The notes under the pieces: generated by a model
What the model was told of the DNA's origin: nothing
Databases searched by the model: none
Seen by the model: the letters and a program-made list of their open reading frames with translations, nothing else
Assembly (NCBI RefSeq): GCF_000297775.1
Contig: NZ_JH815516.1
Coordinates: 169,420-233,419 of the forward strand
Direction of reading: 5' to 3'
DNA length: 64,000 nucleotides
Source of the DNA: Sutterella wadsworthensis 2_1_59BFAA
Lineage (GTDB): Bacteria; Pseudomonadota; Gammaproteobacteria; Burkholderiales; Burkholderiaceae_F
Shown here: positions 1 through 8,445 of the stretch, piece after piece
How positions within the stretch are numbered: the stretch's first letter is position 1
Layout: each line of letters opens with the position of its first letter
Made by a program: the position numbers and the translations under genes

Positions 1-2
1 AG

Positions 3-2744
3 ATCAAGGTGGTTTCCACGGAGCTCGCCGCGATGGAGAAAGCGCTCAACGGGCAGGCGCGTACCGAAAGCAAGGCCATCGATGCGTTCGCCTATTCGGT
101 TGTGCAGGATATGAAGATCGCCGGCCTCAAGCCCGCTTCGTTCGCCCGTGCGGCCAACCGTGCCGCCCGAAACGCGCGCAAGGCGTGGGCGAAGGGCGCC
201 GTGGCGGAGGCCGTGGCGTTCAAGCGTCAGGAGCTCTACCAGGCGGCGTTGGCCAAACATGCCCGACAGTCGCTTATGCGCATCTCGAAGTCTGTGCGCG
301 GCTTCAAGAAGTTCAAGGTTGCAACGCATCGCGCCATGGATACGCGCGTTCTCGAAGTGCTCCAACGTGCGCTTGTGAACATGGGTTTCGTGGACGCGAA
401 GGACGTGCACGTCAACGATCCGGACGCCTCCTTCTATGACAAGGTGAAGGAGCTCGAGAACGAGCTTGAACATGGGCTCGAAATCACGAGCAACATGACG
501 CGGGCTATCGCGGACCGCGACACCTCTGCGCTTGAGACTGTTGGTGGCATGAACAGCTTCATCGATGCGATCCAGTTGCTGGAGGCTCAAGCTCGTCGAG
601 AGAAGCATATCTCCACCGTCATGGGCAACGAGCTTCTCGAGGACACGCTAGAGCGCGCTGCCAAGGTGGTGCAGGAGACCGCTGTCGCGCACGGCCGCGA
701 CGCGAAGAAGTGGCACGAACAGCTCGGCATGTCGAAGCGCTTCGCAGAGATGGTCGAACGCTTCGGCCTCGTGCATGCAAGAGCGGCCAGGCTTGTGGCG
801 ACGCTCGAAGGCGGATGGGAAGGACTCCTCGCCAAGCTCTTCATCTATCCCGCCGACAAGTGCGTTACGAAGGAGGAAGAGCTCAAGTCCAAGTACGCCA
901 TGAAGCTCGACAAGATCCTCAGGCCTTTGAAGGAGTCTCTGACCGACCTGAAGGCCAAGACGAGCAAAACCTTCAACCACGCGTTCACCACGCAGGAGGT
1001 GTTCGTTCTTCTCCTCAACTACGGCAATGAAGGCAATCGTCAGCGAGCGCTTTCCACGATGACGTACCACACCGACTACAAGTTCTTTGAGGGCTTGGAC
1101 AAGAGTGATCCGTCCTACGAAGCGAAGCTCGCCGAAGCACAGGCAAGAGCCGATCAGCTCATGGCGGCGTTCTTCGCGGAGTACCTGACGGAAGAGCACT
1201 ACAAGGCGGCGGAGGCCGTCTGGGCGCTTTTCGACGACATCAAGGAGTCGTCAGGCAAAACGTACAGACGCATCGTGGGGCGCGAGCCGGATTGGGTCGA
1301 GCCGACGGCAGTCCGCGTGATTACGCCCGAAGGCGTTCGCACCCTGACGGGCGGATATTACCCGATCTCGTACGACCGTGAGTCCAGTCTCCACGGGAAG
1401 GATGTGGGCGAGATCCAGGGCATGGAGGACCTGAAGCCGCTCATGGGCGCAGGCGGTGTCGCCGACGGGTGGTCGAAGTCGCGAGCCAAACACTTCGACA
1501 AGCCGCTCGTCATGACCAGTCGCGCCATGTTCGAAGGGCTTGATGAGCAGATCCATTACATCGCGTGGGCTGAGTTCGTCAACAGCACTCGCAAGCTTCT
1601 GAAGAAGGAAGGCGCGTTCGCGCAGGCCGTCCATCAGCACTACGGCGCCCGCTACTTCAAGGCGCTCGAGGACTGGGTGAAGGACTGCCGCAACGGGAAC
1701 CACGGTCAGACTTCGCCTTCGGACATGATCCCGAACGAGTTGCGCCGCGGTGTCTCTCTTGCCGGTGTTGGTTTGAACTTCGGTACGGCAGCGCTCCAGC
1801 TCGTGGGCTTCACGCAGTCCGTTGCCTACCTCGGGCCTAAGTGGGCCGGAAGAGGCGTGAGTGAATTCATCCGCCTCGGCATTACTGGCGGCGCGTACAA
1901 GGCTGTGGCGGGGAAATCCACCATGATGCGCAACCGCATGCGCACCCAGTTCCGAGAACTCACCGAAGTGCAGGCGAAGCTCAATGGCGGGCAGGGGGAG
2001 CTGAAGGACAGAATGATGCGTCTTGCGTACATGCCGCTCTCCGTCATGCAGATGGCGGTCGACCTCCCCACTTGGCTTGGCGCGTATGAGAAGGCCTTGG
2101 CGGAGCGGAACGGCGAGGAGATGGCGGTCCTGATCGCGGACCGTGCGGTTAAGAACTCCCAGGGGTCCGGTAGCTTGGCGGACTTGTCGGCCATTGAGCG
2201 AGGGAGCGCTTGGTCGAAACTCTTCACGGTCTTCTACACGTTCTTCAACACGGCGCTCAACCTTGCCGCCGTGAGCTTCAAGACGGAGAAGGGGTTCAAG
2301 CGTGCGGGCACTCTCCTGATGGTGCTCGTCATGCAGCCTGTCATCGAAGGGTTCTTGCGAAGCGCCATCGGTAGCGCACTCGGGGAGGATGATGACGATT
2401 GGCTTGAGAAGGCCGTCAAGGCGTCCGGCTCGAGCGTGGTCTCCTTCAATCTCGGTCTTCTCGTGGGCGTTCGCGAACTGGCCTATCTCACCACTGACTA
2501 TGGCTACCGCGGCCCGTCGGGTCTTCGCAAGATTACCGACTTCGGTCGAGCCTACAACGCGACGGTGCACGCCATCGAGAACGGCGAGGTCTCCGAGGCA
2601 GACGTGAAGGCGTGGGTGAGCTTCGGCGGAACCATGGCGCCGTACCCGGTCACGCCGATCAACCGCGCGATCTCCGGCGCCAACGCGCTCTACAACGACG
2701 AGACTGATAACCCGCTTGCGCTTCTCACCGGGCACTCCAAGTAG
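3..2744 (+). CDS. Large phage virion protein (partial at left edge)
   Basis: The frame is open from the window edge; GTG at 9 is only the first candidate start, so the N-terminus is probably missing. At least 911 residues remain. The first 550 are polar, charged and helical. Hydrophobic stretches follow near residues 581-611, 735-757, 765-790 and 810-828. This pattern of a long helical body with late membrane-active segments is usual for internal (ejected) virion proteins of T7-like podoviruses and for large polyvalent phage proteins. The T7-type tail-fibre gene immediately downstream supports a late-gene position. I recognise no catalytic motif. The phage origin is well supported by context; the exact role is inferred. 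Confidence 0.6.
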   Translation: MKVVSTELAAMEKALNGQARTESKAIDAFAYSVVQDMKIAGLKPASFARAANRAARNARKAWAKGAVAEAVAFKRQELYQAALAKHARQSLMRISKSVRGFKKFKVATHRAMDTRVLEVLQRALVNMGFVDAKDVHVNDPDASFYDKVKELENELEHGLEITSNMTRAIADRDTSALETVGGMNSFIDAIQLLEAQARREKHISTVMGNELLEDTLERAAKVVQETAVAHGRDAKKWHEQLGMSKRFAEMVERFGLVHARAARLVATLEGGWEGLLAKLFIYPADKCVTKEEELKSKYAMKLDKILRPLKESLTDLKAKTSKTFNHAFTTQEVFVLLLNYGNEGNRQRALSTMTYHTDYKFFEGLDKSDPSYEAKLAEAQARADQLMAAFFAEYLTEEHYKAAEAVWALFDDIKESSGKTYRRIVGREPDWVEPTAVRVITPEGVRTLTGGYYPISYDRESSLHGKDVGEIQGMEDLKPLMGAGGVADGWSKSRAKHFDKPLVMTSRAMFEGLDEQIHYIAWAEFVNSTRKLLKKEGAFAQAVHQHYGARYFKALEDWVKDCRNGNHGQTSPSDMIPNELRRGVSLAGVGLNFGTAALQLVGFTQSVAYLGPKWAGRGVSEFIRLGITGGAYKAVAGKSTMMRNRMRTQFRELTEVQAKLNGGQGELKDRMMRLAYMPLSVMQMAVDLPTWLGAYEKALAERNGEEMAVLIADRAVKNSQGSGSLADLSAIERGSAWSKLFTVFYTFFNTALNLAAVSFKTEKGFKRAGTLLMVLVMQPVIEGFLRSAIGSALGEDDDDWLEKAVKASGSSVVSFNLGLLVGVRELAYLTTDYGYRGPSGLRKITDFGRAYNATVHAIENGEVSEADVKAWVSFGGTMAPYPVTPINRAISGANALYNDETDNPLALLTGHSK

Positions 2745-2801
2745 TGGGTGCATGAGAGAAAAGGCGTGTGACAAAGTACAGGCATTGCGAGGATTTTTGC
2801 C

Positions 2802-5450
2802 ATGTCAGTACAAAACATCACACGCCGAGCAGGGCCGTACGTGGGCACCGGGCTCGTCTCCGCGTACACCTTCGCGTTCAAGGTCTTCCGATCAGAAGAC
2901 GTGAAGGTGGTTCGGTCCGAGTCCGCTGATGCCAGCGCGCAGGATGAGGCACTTAAGTTCGGCACCGACTACACTGTCAAGCTCAACGCCAACCAGGACG
3001 AAAAGGCGGGCGGCACCGTCACGCTTGCCTCCCCATTGGCGGAGGGCTTGCGTCTGTCCATCTTGTCGGCGATTACGCCGGACCAGCAGATGGTGCTCAC
3101 CAACCATGACGGTATGCTCCCGACGACGCTCAACGACTCTGCGGACAAAGCGATCGCGCTCATCCAGGAGTTGAAGGAAGCAGTCGGCCGCACCCTGCGC
3201 GTGCCTGCTTCTTCGGACAAGACGCCCGAGGACCTGACCGAAGAGCTTCTGTCCGCTCAGAACGACGCCCGCAAATACGCCGACGCGGCTCAGCAGTCCG
3301 CCGAAGAAGCGAAGAAGTCCGAGCTGAAGACCGCCGAGTACGCCGAAGCCGCAACCGCCATCGTCCCGTTCAAGGCCGAGATCAAGACCGTTGCGGACAA
3401 CATCGAGACGATCAAGACCGTTGGGCAGAACGTCGAGTCCGTCAAGTCGGTGGCGTCCATCAAGGACGAGACCGTGGCAGTGGCAGGAGCACTTGACGAC
3501 ATCGGTACGGCGGCTGCGCCCGAGAACCTCGAGGCCTATAAGACCGTCGCCTCGATCAAGGATCAGGTCGTCACCGATGCGGAGATCGCCAGCGAGATTA
3601 TGGCGGTCGCTGGCATGAAGAATCATGTCGTTACCGTATCGACGAACATCGATGACGTGAAGGATGTGTCCGCCAACATGGACAAGATCGGCGCTGTCGC
3701 GGGCGATCTGCAGGGTGGCAAGTGCGTGCCCGTGAAGTTCTCCGCAGGGCGTCTGACCGATGAGCCTTCGCAGGACTGCACTGCCGAGGGCGGCAACATC
3801 AAGACTGTGGCGGACCACATCGTTGCTGTCGACAAGGTGGCGGGCGCTGTCGATGACGGAACGCTCGAGAAGGCCGCAAACTCTGTTGAGGCAAGCGCAG
3901 AGAATGCTCTTCGTGCTGAGGCTGCGCGGGTTGGTGCAGAGTCTGCCAACGCGTCTGCGCAGTCCGCGAAGACATCGGCAGAGCAGTCCGCGGCGTCCGC
4001 AGGTTCGAGCGCTACGACTGCGAAGGCGTGGGCAACCCAGATGGGCACGCCTGTCGAGGGCGATCTCTACAGCTCAAAGCACTACGCCGAGGTTGCGTCT
4101 GGTGCGGCGGGATCTTCGAGCGAAGTGCTCGCCGAAGTCAAGAAGGCCGGTCAGGATGCCGTCGCGGCCATCACGCAGGAGGGCGGCACGCAGGTTGCCG
4201 CTGTCACGGCGGAAGGTCAGAAGCAGGTCAAGGCTGTGGAGACCGCTGGCTCTACGCAAGTCGGTGCCGTCAACGCCGCGGGGGCCGCTCAAGTTAAGGC
4301 GGTCGAGACGGCGGGCGCTACGCAGACTGCCAACGCAAAGGCTCAGGCCGATGCCGCGGCGGCTTCTGCTACTGCGGCAGCCAACGCCAAGAAGGCGGCG
4401 GAGACGGCCAAGACGGGAGCTGATACGGCCAGGAGCGGTGCGGAGTCAGCAAAGACTGCGGCCGTGACGGCGCAGGGCATGGCCGAGACCGCGGCCAACA
4501 CTGCGACGACCAAGGCGACTGAGGCTACGACGAAGGCGAGCGAGGCGGCGAAGTCGGCGCAGGCGGCGGCAGAGTCTGCAAAGACGGCGGCCTACGCCAT
4601 GCGCCTGACGTCGGCCAACATGAGTGCGAGCGGCACTGCTGCAATCTCCTCGCTCACGCCTTCTACCAATGCGAAGGTTGGCGACACGGTGATCGACCCC
4701 GATGGCGAGGTCTTCTCGATCACTGCGGTCTCTGGGGGCAACTTCACCGTGGGCGCGAAACTCACGAGCCTCAAGGGCCCTCAGGGCATTCGGGGAGCGA
4801 AGGGCGACACGGGTCCTCAGGGCGCTCAGGGACCTCAGGGCCTGAAGGGCGACACGGGACCTCAGGGCGTGCAGGGCCCACGGGGGCCGCAGGGCGACAC
4901 GGGAGCACCACTCTCGATCAAGGGTAGCTTTCCGACGCTCGACGAGCTTCAGGAGCAGCACCCCGTCGGTCAGCTGGGCGACGCCTACATGGTCGGCACG
5001 CACCTCTACTCGTGGAATGGCTCGGCATGGCAGGACGTCGGCGACATCAAAGGCCCTAAGGGCGACAAGGGCGATGTGGGTCCTCAGGGTGTTCAGGGGG
5101 TCCAGGGGCCTAAAGGTGACGCGGGCGCAAAGGGTGAGACCGGCGCTACCGGCCCTAAGGGTGCACAAGGGCCGCAGGGTATCCAGGGCATTCAGGGTGA
5201 GAGGGGCGCAACTGGCGCGGCAGGTGCCAACGCCACTATCACTGGTGCTACGGCTTCGGTGGACGCCACAACGGGCACGCCTAAGGTGACTGTGACGGTG
5301 GGCGGGACCGCTCAGGCAAGGACATTCGCATTCGCTTTCACGGGTCTAAAGGGCGCAACGGGCCCCGCAGGCACGACGACGTGGGCGGGCATCACTGGCA
5401 AGCCTGCCTACTTCACTGGCAAGGGCATTTCTATGGGGAGGTTGCCGTAA
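2802..5450 (+). CDS. Phage tail fibre with T7-type N-terminus and collagen-like repeats
   Basis: 882 residues. The N-terminal ~150 residues (start [23 protein letters not shown]) resemble the tail-attachment domain of T7-type fibres. A long Ala/Lys/Glu-rich coiled-coil-like region follows (about 150-620) with repeats such as QVKAVETAG and QVAAVTAEG. Two collagen-like Gly-X-Y blocks lie at about residues 656-705 and 750-810, separated by a short globular insert ([17 protein letters not shown]) seen in many phage fibres. A GAGGA ribosome binding site sits at 2789-2793. The stop overlaps the next start (TAATG at 5448-5452), so the two tail genes are translationally coupled. The product should trimerise through the collagen and coiled-coil parts and carry a receptor-binding end. 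Confidence 0.85.
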   Translation: MSVQNITRRAGPYVGTGLVSAYTFAFKVFRSEDVKVVRSESADASAQDEALKFGTDYTVKLNANQDEKAGGTVTLASPLAEGLRLSILSAITPDQQMVLTNHDGMLPTTLNDSADKAIALIQELKEAVGRTLRVPASSDKTPEDLTEELLSAQNDARKYADAAQQSAEEAKKSELKTAEYAEAATAIVPFKAEIKTVADNIETIKTVGQNVESVKSVASIKDETVAVAGALDDIGTAAAPENLEAYKTVASIKDQVVTDAEIASEIMAVAGMKNHVVTVSTNIDDVKDVSANMDKIGAVAGDLQGGKCVPVKFSAGRLTDEPSQDCTAEGGNIKTVADHIVAVDKVAGAVDDGTLEKAANSVEASAENALRAEAARVGAESANASAQSAKTSAEQSAASAGSSATTAKAWATQMGTPVEGDLYSSKHYAEVASGAAGSSSEVLAEVKKAGQDAVAAITQEGGTQVAAVTAEGQKQVKAVETAGSTQVGAVNAAGAAQVKAVETAGATQTANAKAQADAAAASATAAANAKKAAETAKTGADTARSGAESAKTAAVTAQGMAETAANTATTKATEATTKASEAAKSAQAAAESAKTAAYAMRLTSANMSASGTAAISSLTPSTNAKVGDTVIDPDGEVFSITAVSGGNFTVGAKLTSLKGPQGIRGAKGDTGPQGAQGPQGLKGDTGPQGVQGPRGPQGDTGAPLSIKGSFPTLDELQEQHPVGQLGDAYMVGTHLYSWNGSAWQDVGDIKGPKGDKGDVGPQGVQGVQGPKGDAGAKGETGATGPKGAQGPQGIQGIQGERGATGAAGANATITGATASVDATTGTPKVTVTVGGTAQARTFAFAFTGLKGATGPAGTTTWAGITGKPAYFTGKGISMGRLP

Positions 5451-6229
5451 TGGCTTACTCAGCATTTGGGATCAACTACGACACGGCGGCGAAGATCTCT
5501 GCCTATGGCGGGGATGCCGAGACGCCCGCCCAACCGATCTGGGCGGAGGACACACATCAGCTGTGGATCGTCCACGGCACGGGCGGAAAGTATCGTGTCG
5601 CCATGGCGTCTGAGCTCGCAAGCTACCTGACGACGTCTACCGCTTCGGCCACGTATCTGTCGAAGACGGATGCGGGGAAGACCTATCTGACGCAGGCCAA
5701 CGCTTCGCAGACGTACCTCACGCAAGCGGCGGCAGGGCAAACGTACTTGTCCAAAGATGACGCCGCTTCCACGTACCTCGGCATCTCGGCTAAGGCGGCT
5801 TCTGCTGCCGTGGCCGATAGAGCAACGTCGGCCGATAGCGCTACTACTGCCAATAGCGCTACGACAGCGGATTCGGCAAATTCTGCGGCGTCCGTCCCGT
5901 GGACTGGTGTGAGTGGCAAACCGCAACTCATCCCCGGAACGGGTGACGCGGGAACGATCAAGACATACGAGACCGTTGTGGCGGCAACCACCGTGTCAGA
6001 CACGTCGGCGCGAGCTATGAGCCTTGCCAGTGGCGGCACGCTCACGGTCAACAACGGCTCCAGCAATAAAGCGTGGATCACCGTCGTGGCGCTTGCGGGA
6101 ACTGCCACGATCACTCTTGGCAGCTCTTGGTCGTGGAGCGGTTCTGCTCCGACGCTTGCGAAGGGGCTTGTCACGCTTGCATGGTACGGGACTTTCGGAG
6201 TCGCCACTTTCACCAAATTTGGGAGCTGA
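5450..6229 (+). CDS. Phage tail/fibre-tip protein with TYL repeats
   Basis: 259 residues from the ATG overlapping the fibre stop codon; GGGGAGG at 5435-5441 is its ribosome binding site, so an in-frame start at 5381 is not used. The N-terminus (AFGINYDTAAKISAYGGDAE) is unusual. Residues 55-110 hold about five degenerate ten-residue repeats of the form TYL-x4-A, typical of beta-structured fibre shafts. An Ala/Ser/Thr-rich stretch and a Gly/Trp/Ser-rich C-terminal domain follow. Likely a second fibre or adhesin piece working with the collagen fibre. Function inferred from position and repeat type. Confidence 0.65.
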   Translation: MAYSAFGINYDTAAKISAYGGDAETPAQPIWAEDTHQLWIVHGTGGKYRVAMASELASYLTTSTASATYLSKTDAGKTYLTQANASQTYLTQAAAGQTYLSKDDAASTYLGISAKAASAAVADRATSADSATTANSATTADSANSAASVPWTGVSGKPQLIPGTGDAGTIKTYETVVAATTVSDTSARAMSLASGGTLTVNNGSSNKAWITVVALAGTATITLGSSWSWSGSAPTLAKGLVTLAWYGTFGVATFTKFGS

Positions 6230-6233
6230 TTGA

Positions 6234-6698
6234 ATGATTAAGACATGGACGTACAACGGCGTTGCCTACCAGTCTGAATGGCAGGTGCGTCAGGACATTT
6301 TCAACAGGGACCATGTGTCCTTTGGCGAAGCGCCAGAAGAAGGCAAGGTCGAGTTCTGGGCGCAGTATGGCGTGACCTACTCTGAAAGAGGGCTGACGCC
6401 TGAAGAACAGGAAGCACAGAATCTTGCCATTGCCAAGCGTGAACGTGCAGCACAGGTTGCCTCCATCAAAGTTGTGGTTGATGGTATGACGTTTGATGGT
6501 GATGAGGCTGCTCAGTCCCGTATGGCTCGTGCAATCACAGCAGCTGAGACTGCAGGGCTTGAGTCTACTGTTTGGGTGTTGGCGGATAACACAGTGAAGA
6601 ATGTAACCAAGGCGCAACTTCAACAGGCTTTATCCAAGGCAATGCTTGCCATGGCTGAACTATGGACTAAGCCTTATACAGAGGAACCTAAGGCATGA
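6234..6698 (+). CDS. DUF4376 phage protein (tail-fibre associated)
   Basis: 154 residues. The C-terminal half carries the DUF4376 signature: DGMTFDGDEAAQSRMARAI, then an alternating helical region with VWVLADN. Proteins of this family sit at the end of tail operons and are often called tail-fibre assembly proteins. The N-terminus (MIKTWTYNGVAYQSEWQVRQ) is a short beta-rich module. The start lies 4 bp after the previous stop; the stop overlaps the next ATG (ATGA at 6695-6698). The family is recognised with good confidence; the assembly role is family knowledge. Confidence 0.75.
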   Translation: MIKTWTYNGVAYQSEWQVRQDIFNRDHVSFGEAPEEGKVEFWAQYGVTYSERGLTPEEQEAQNLAIAKRERAAQVASIKVVVDGMTFDGDEAAQSRMARAITAAETAGLESTVWVLADNTVKNVTKAQLQQALSKAMLAMAELWTKPYTEEPKA

Positions 6699-6940
6699 AA
6701 CATCCTAATGGATTCCAAGTAATGGTAGCTGTTGATCAACTTGTCAATACTTTACTTGGTGGTTGGGCTGATGAGACGTTAAGTGCTCGGGCCTACCGCC
6801 ACGCGGAAATCAAAAAGGATCGTCGTTGGCCAATGCGGCTGATCGACGCACTTTTCTTCTGGCAGGAAGGCCATTGCAAGCAGGCTTATGAGTCTGAGCT
6901 TTCCAGAGCTCACCTTCCGCAGGAGGAGCGAGATGCTTAA
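6695..6940 (+). CDS. Small conserved phage protein
   Basis: 81 residues, overlapping the DUF4376 gene by ATGA. It has no signal peptide or membrane helix; it reads NTLLGGWADETLSARAYRHAE then a basic, Trp-containing helix (RRWPMRLIDALFFWQEGHCKQAYESE). Small proteins of this look recur near the lysis/tail end of phages, but I know no function. Overlap with both neighbours supports expression. Confidence 0.6.
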   Translation: MKHPNGFQVMVAVDQLVNTLLGGWADETLSARAYRHAEIKKDRRWPMRLIDALFFWQEGHCKQAYESELSRAHLPQEERDA

Positions 6941-7352
6941 CACAAAGATCATGACCCTTTCCGGGCAGGGGTATCGAGATCTATCCACATGGCCTGAATT
7001 CACTACCGTCGTATCATTTAGCTACTACAGCGATTGGGGGTATACTGGGATTGACATATGGTCTTACGAGCCACGAGTAATTACCTTGCCGACGGGAGTA
7101 TCACTTAAGTTTGCAAATTATACGTGCACGGGTTCGAATTGGCCAATTTTGTGCGATATAACGGGCGAAACGGCGCTAGTCCCTCGCGTAATTAAAATTA
7201 GCGGTCCCAGCGGGACGCGTAATTGCACCGGAAATCCTATGCAAGTTAATCCCAACCGTATCTCCTTTGATGATGCTGCCAGAGTATTTTCGAACATACA
7301 TTCAGGATCTACTGAAGATACTATACGCATTAAATTCATAGGCTGGGGGTAA
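6933..7352 (+). CDS. Last gene of prophage operon, unknown, AT-rich
   Basis: 139 residues from ATG 6933, chosen because AGGAGG lies at 6921-6926; an in-frame start at 6888 would sit deep in the previous gene. The sequence is beta-rich with many Ser, Thr, Tyr and Trp (SYYSDWGYTGIDIWSYEP) and four Cys. It ends in KFIGWG. Base composition is clearly more AT-rich than the neighbouring phage genes, the usual mark of a moron or recently swapped receptor/cargo gene. It is followed by the operon terminator. No family recognised. Confidence 0.6.
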   Translation: MLNTKIMTLSGQGYRDLSTWPEFTTVVSFSYYSDWGYTGIDIWSYEPRVITLPTGVSLKFANYTCTGSNWPILCDITGETALVPRVIKISGPSGTRNCTGNPMQVNPNRISFDDAARVFSNIHSGSTEDTIRIKFIGWG

Positions 7353-7428
7353 CCCTTATACAAAATTAAGAGGCTGTCAATACATGATCAGCTCCCCAAT
7401 GGCAAGGGCTAACCTGAATTTTTAATAA

Positions 7429-7464
7429 GCCTTCAAGGGAGCCTCAATTCCCTCGAAGGCTTTT
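7429..7464 (+). terminator. Rho-independent terminator of prophage tail operon
   Basis: Stem GCCTTC/GAAGGC continued by AGGGA/TCCCT across one A-C mismatch, loop GCCTCAAT-like, followed by TTTT. It closes the tail operon. Confidence 0.8.
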
Positions 7465-7534
7465 GTTTGATGGTAGCCCGACGCTCACTTTATTGATGTA
7501 GATTAAACATCCTTGAGCGATGGGTACAATCCCT

Positions 7535-7567
7535 AGGGCGACCTCATGTCATTCATGAGATCGCCCT
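7535..7567. repeat. Strong 14-bp inverted repeat after the prophage
   Basis: Arms 7535-7548 (AGGGCGACCTCATG) and 7554-7567 match with one mismatch around a 5-nt loop. There is no T-run on either strand, so it is not a standard terminator. It could be a protein site or a structured RNA element at the prophage edge. Confidence 0.6.
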
Positions 7568-7622
7568 AACACGAAAGGCATGCCGCCCCTCCTATAACAA
7601 AACATTTGCTGAGATCTTACCC

Positions 7623-7651
7623 TTGACCTCCCTCTCCGTGCAAGCTACACT
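7623..7651 (+). promoter_or_regulatory. Sigma-70 type promoter
   Basis: TTGACC at 7623-7628 and TACACT at 7646-7651 are separated by 17 bp. It lies about 105 bp upstream of the DIP1984-family gene, which it probably drives. Confidence 0.6.
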
Positions 7652-7757
7652 ATGTATGAACAAGCGTATGAGATGTGCGTGATTTCTTATGAAATCTCTG
7701 ATTCTCAGAGAAGTCAGGCCGCCAACTGGGCGACCGAGCTCTGCTGAGGAGAACATG

Positions 7758-8213
7758 ATGAAGCTTGCCGAAGCACTCAACGCCCGCAAGGAGCTCGAGG
7801 CGCGCCTCACGCGTCTTGAGGAGAGGCTCCACGCCTCGGCCCGCGTTCAGGAGGGGCTTGAGCCAGACGAGTCACCTGACGCGCTCTATGCCATGCTCGA
7901 GAAGGCCGCCGCGGCGCTTGTCGAGATCGTCTCAAGGATCTCCCGCACCAACGTCGAAACCGTTGTCGAGGGCCGCATCCTCGCCGACTGGATCGCCGAA
8001 CGCGACGTCTCCTGGAGACGCCTGCGCGTGCTCCAAAGCGCCCTCCGGGCCGCCGCCCCGTCCTACGACCGCCACGGCGGTCCCGGCTCGGTCAGGTCGG
8101 TGACGACCTTCAGCACCGCCCGCCGCCATGCAGAGCTCGACGCGCTCGCGCTTCGCATCAACGCGATCGACGCCCGCATCCAGCAGGCGAACTGGGAGAC
8201 CGAGCTACTCTAA
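7758..8213 (+). CDS. DIP1984 family protein (septicolysin-like)
   Basis: 151 residues from MKLAEAL. The family pattern is clear: MKLAEALNARKELEARLTRLEERL, ARVQEGLEPDE, SRISRTN, LADWIAERD and the C-terminal DARIQQANWETEL. Two long helices dominate. The start at 7758 is chosen because the AGGAG at 7747-7751 is best spaced to it and the family begins MKLAEAL; the Met at 7755 or the one at 7689 are less likely. DIP1984 proteins are small, often single-gene units beside mobile DNA; their biochemical function is not established. The gene has its own promoter and a downstream hairpin. Confidence 0.8.
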   Translation: MKLAEALNARKELEARLTRLEERLHASARVQEGLEPDESPDALYAMLEKAAAALVEIVSRISRTNVETVVEGRILADWIAERDVSWRRLRVLQSALRAAAPSYDRHGGPGSVRSVTTFSTARRHAELDALALRINAIDARIQQANWETELL

Positions 8214-8406
8214 CGATCATGCCGTCCGGCGAAGCCTCGTGAAGGCGGAGCCGCCGCTGTCAGGCCGGATCGGCCGGAAGCCGCCGGTCAGAACTGCACT
8301 TTTACGATTCACTTCCACGCTCGTACTTTCACGGTTCAGCACGAAGCCTTCTTACCACTGGCTCGATTCACGGAATTCGTTCGGACGGCACCCATCCAAA
8401 GCCTCG

Positions 8407-8434
8407 AGGCGCTGCATCTTGTGATGCGGCGCCT
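8407..8434 (+). terminator. Hairpin after the DIP1984 gene
   Basis: 12-bp stem AGGCGCTGCATC/GATGCGGCGCCT with loop TTGT and one T-G pair, followed by only TTTG. Probable weak terminator. Confidence 0.5.
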
Positions 8435-8445
8435 TTGTGAATCCT

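Noticed and set aside
4771..5230. Short repeats suggesting a CRISPR array
   Set aside because: They are Gly-X-Y codons of the collagen-like fibre; units are 9 bp, with no spacers. No CRISPR array seen in the window.
7500..7570. Possible tRNA remnant or attachment site (GGGTACAATCCC looks like a T-arm)
   Set aside because: No acceptor stem, anticodon arm or D-arm could be formed around it.
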